Made by a program: the position numbers and the translations under genes
The notes under the pieces: generated by a model
The model's input: the letters and a program-made list of their open reading frames with translations, nothing else
What the model was told of the DNA's origin: nothing
The model's database searches: none
Shown here: positions 4,573-6,136 of the stretch, piece by piece
Position numbering within the stretch: the stretch's first letter is position 1
Layout of the letters: each line of letters begins with the position of its first letter
Assembly: GCA_016840945.1 (NCBI GenBank)
Contig: JAEORJ010000077.1
Location: 1-6,136 of the forward strand
Reading direction: 5' to 3'
DNA: 6,136 nt
From: Candidatus Gerdarchaeota archaeon
GTDB taxonomy: Archaea; Asgardarchaeota; Heimdallarchaeia; JABLTI01

Positions 4573-6072
4573 ATGTTAGAACTTTCACCTTATTTAATTG
4601 TTGCTACTTTCAACATAATAAAAAACAATCGTGGTATTTCTGAAGAAGAAATAGTAGAACAAGTTCATAAAAAAACTGGATTGACCTCTGATCGATTAAA
4701 GGAAACTATTCTTAAGTCCATTTCGTTTTTGCTTGATGCAAAATTAGTGGAAACTCTTCCATCAGAAAAGAAAAAATATAAAAAAGCGGATAAAGCCAAA
4801 TTATCTATTTCTGATTCAATAACAAATGGTTTTACACGTAAAGCAAAAGAAATAGCCAGAAGAACGGTATCAACAATACCAGCAGGAAAGATTAGAGATG
4901 CTTTAATAGGAAAAAATGTTTCTGATTGTATTTTGGTTGAAAATCCTTTAGCAATTAAATGTCAATCACCAATTGGTGAAACCGAATATCTTTTTGAATT
5001 AAAAGAATTAGATGCTGAAAAAGATATTACAGATATAATTAGACAATTGGATTCATATCCTAAATATCAAATCATCTATAATGCGCCAATTATTGAGAAT
5101 TTAGATTTAAAATTTGAATTTCCTGAGGACAAAAAGATTTCAGCTTCAGATGCTAGTAGATTTACTTTTCCCGTTCAAAGTCCTGTTGCGTCAAATGATC
5201 TAAGTAAATCAAGACAACTTTTATTCACCGTAGCTTCTGCATGTAGGTGGATAGGTAATTTTTCCTCTGATGGTCCGGTAGGCGAATTTGAAAGTATACC
5301 AGACTTAGTTGACATAGATGATAGCTTTGGGTATGCTGCTATTGATGAAATTACTACTCTTAATCAACAGGAGTTTGTTGCTGATCAGAATTTTGCTCAA
5401 TCATACTTTCAAATGGAAAGGATGCACAATGAAATTGATTTAATAGGTTTCGAAGAACAACCAACTAATTATCACATACGAGATGGTCCTATAGTTCCAC
5501 ATAGTTATCGAGACCCAAAATTCTATGATGCACTGGATCAATCAAAGAAATTAGTTGATATTGCTTTGAATCGTAATATCTTATATTTTGGTTTTGTTAA
5601 ATATTCAGCTGATAAAGCTTTAACTTCATTCATCAATAATGCCATCTTTAACAATATTTTGAAAGGTTCAGTTCCAGAGAATTTTTGGAGTGATTTTGGT
5701 TTATTAAGTCAAGTTCTTGAAGATAAAGATGTTACAGTACCAATCATCAGATTAGATAGAGGCTATGATGATCAGAAGCGGAAATGCTTGGTACCATATA
5801 TGAGTTTTTACTTGAAAATTTTTGATTGGGTCTCGAGAATAGATATTCCTTGGTTCATCTGCAAAAATGATCCCTTAGGCTATAGAAATAATCTCGCACA
5901 ATTAGTTTACTCTTTGTCATCTATAGAATATTCTAAACCTGGCGGTTCTCAAATTGTGCCTTTCCCTATTGCTATGGTTGATGAAATGGCTCGTATAGTT
6001 GCACAAAATTTCATTGACATCTCTATCAAACAATTTTATGAAGAGCTAGGTCATTTGATAGATAATGAGTAA
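4573..6072 (+). CDS. Divergent NurA-like nuclease domain protein with N-terminal winged helix
   Basis: The 499-aa protein has a C-terminal region (about 215-490) with the motif order of NurA, the 5'-3' nuclease that works with the HerA translocase to resect DNA ends. Seen are YAAIDE (254-259, D258; usually AAVDGS), M281-E282-R283 in a helix, IRDGPI (302-307, D304; usually LLDGS), RNILYFGFVKYS (334-345, K343), YMSFYLKIFDWVSRIDIPW (409-427) and FPIAMVDEMARI (464-475). The first motif has lost its Gly-Ser, so activity is uncertain. Residues 1-60 look like a winged helix (ISEEEIVEQVHKKTGL, then FLLDAKLVETLP); 64-105 is basic; 115-210 is an unassigned mixed domain. This N-terminal extension of about 210 aa is unusual for NurA (commonly 350-450 aa in all). 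The start is fixed by the TATA element 29 nt upstream. HerA, the expected partner, is not in the window. The family call is moderate; the function is inference. Confidence 0.65.
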   Translation: MLELSPYLIVATFNIIKNNRGISEEEIVEQVHKKTGLTSDRLKETILKSISFLLDAKLVETLPSEKKKYKKADKAKLSISDSITNGFTRKAKEIARRTVSTIPAGKIRDALIGKNVSDCILVENPLAIKCQSPIGETEYLFELKELDAEKDITDIIRQLDSYPKYQIIYNAPIIENLDLKFEFPEDKKISASDASRFTFPVQSPVASNDLSKSRQLLFTVASACRWIGNFSSDGPVGEFESIPDLVDIDDSFGYAAIDEITTLNQQEFVADQNFAQSYFQMERMHNEIDLIGFEEQPTNYHIRDGPIVPHSYRDPKFYDALDQSKKLVDIALNRNILYFGFVKYSADKALTSFINNAIFNNILKGSVPENFWSDFGLLSQVLEDKDVTVPIIRLDRGYDDQKRKCLVPYMSFYLKIFDWVSRIDIPWFICKNDPLGYRNNLAQLVYSLSSIEYSKPGGSQIVPFPIAMVDEMARIVAQNFIDISIKQFYEELGHLIDNE

Positions 6073-6105
6073 AAGCTACTTCAAATCATGTAAAAGCAAA
6101 AATCC

Positions 6106-6136
6106 ATGCTAAAAATAGTAATAGTAATAGTACTGA
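6106..6136 (+). CDS. Possible start of a further gene, cut by window edge
   Basis: An ATG 33 nt after the preceding stop opens a frame that stays open to the window end and reads MLKIVIVIVL. This could be a hydrophobic first beta-strand or the beginning of a signal or membrane segment. Much of it comes from three tandem ATAGTA hexamers (6115-6132), so the hydrophobic Ile-Val alternation may simply reflect the repeat. No Shine-Dalgarno is visible. Ten codons are too few to identify a product. Confidence 0.25.
   Translation, partial: MLKIVIVIVL

Noticed and set aside
1..6136. CRISPR array, tRNA, rRNA, transposase or integrase
   Set aside because: No regularly spaced repeats, cloverleaf sequence, ribosomal RNA segment or mobile-element protein was seen on either strand.

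Overview
The window is AT-rich and reads as archaeal, possibly Asgard-like (for example Heimdall- or Lokiarchaeia-like). The evidence is a short, separate two-subunit aconitase-family isomerase, a NurA-type nuclease, a PRC-barrel protein, and a TATA element about 30 nt upstream of a start codon with almost no leader. The Asgard suggestion is inference, resting mainly on the eukaryote-like helical plus winged-helix architecture of one protein. No ribosomal or other taxonomic marker is present.

Layout. Positions 1-266 (minus) hold the N-terminal two thirds of a CheY-like receiver protein, cut by the window edge. Positions 267-733 are a 467-nt gap with no convincing gene but three stem-loops; the one at 720-745 spans the stop codon of the next gene and precedes a T-rich tract, so it looks like a terminator. 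Positions 734-2514 (minus) are a two-gene operon for the small and large subunits of a 3-isopropylmalate/homoaconitate-type dehydratase, 2 nt apart, with a strong Shine-Dalgarno for the second gene. Positions 2515-2697 are a divergent promoter region with two dyads and four helically phased TATG repeats. Positions 2698-2925 (plus) encode a 75-aa orphan helical protein with a good Shine-Dalgarno.

Positions 2933-4363 (minus) encode a 476-aa protein with an N-terminal PRC-barrel-like domain, a charged linker, a HEAT-like helical part and a C-terminal winged helix resembling that of PCI-domain proteins. It ends 7 nt from the orphan gene, convergently. Positions 4364-4572 are a divergent intergenic region. 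Positions 4573-6072 (plus) encode a 499-aa protein whose C-terminal half carries NurA-like nuclease motifs and whose N terminus looks like a winged helix. A possible new coding start lies at 6106, 33 nt after its stop.

Functionally, the isomerase pair serves branched-chain amino acid or lysine-type 2-oxoacid elongation, and the receiver belongs to signal transduction. The NurA-like protein suggests DNA end processing; its usual partner HerA is not in the window. The most novel parts are the PRC/HEAT/PCI-like protein and the divergent NurA-like protein facing away from it. No mobile element, CRISPR array, tRNA or rRNA was seen.
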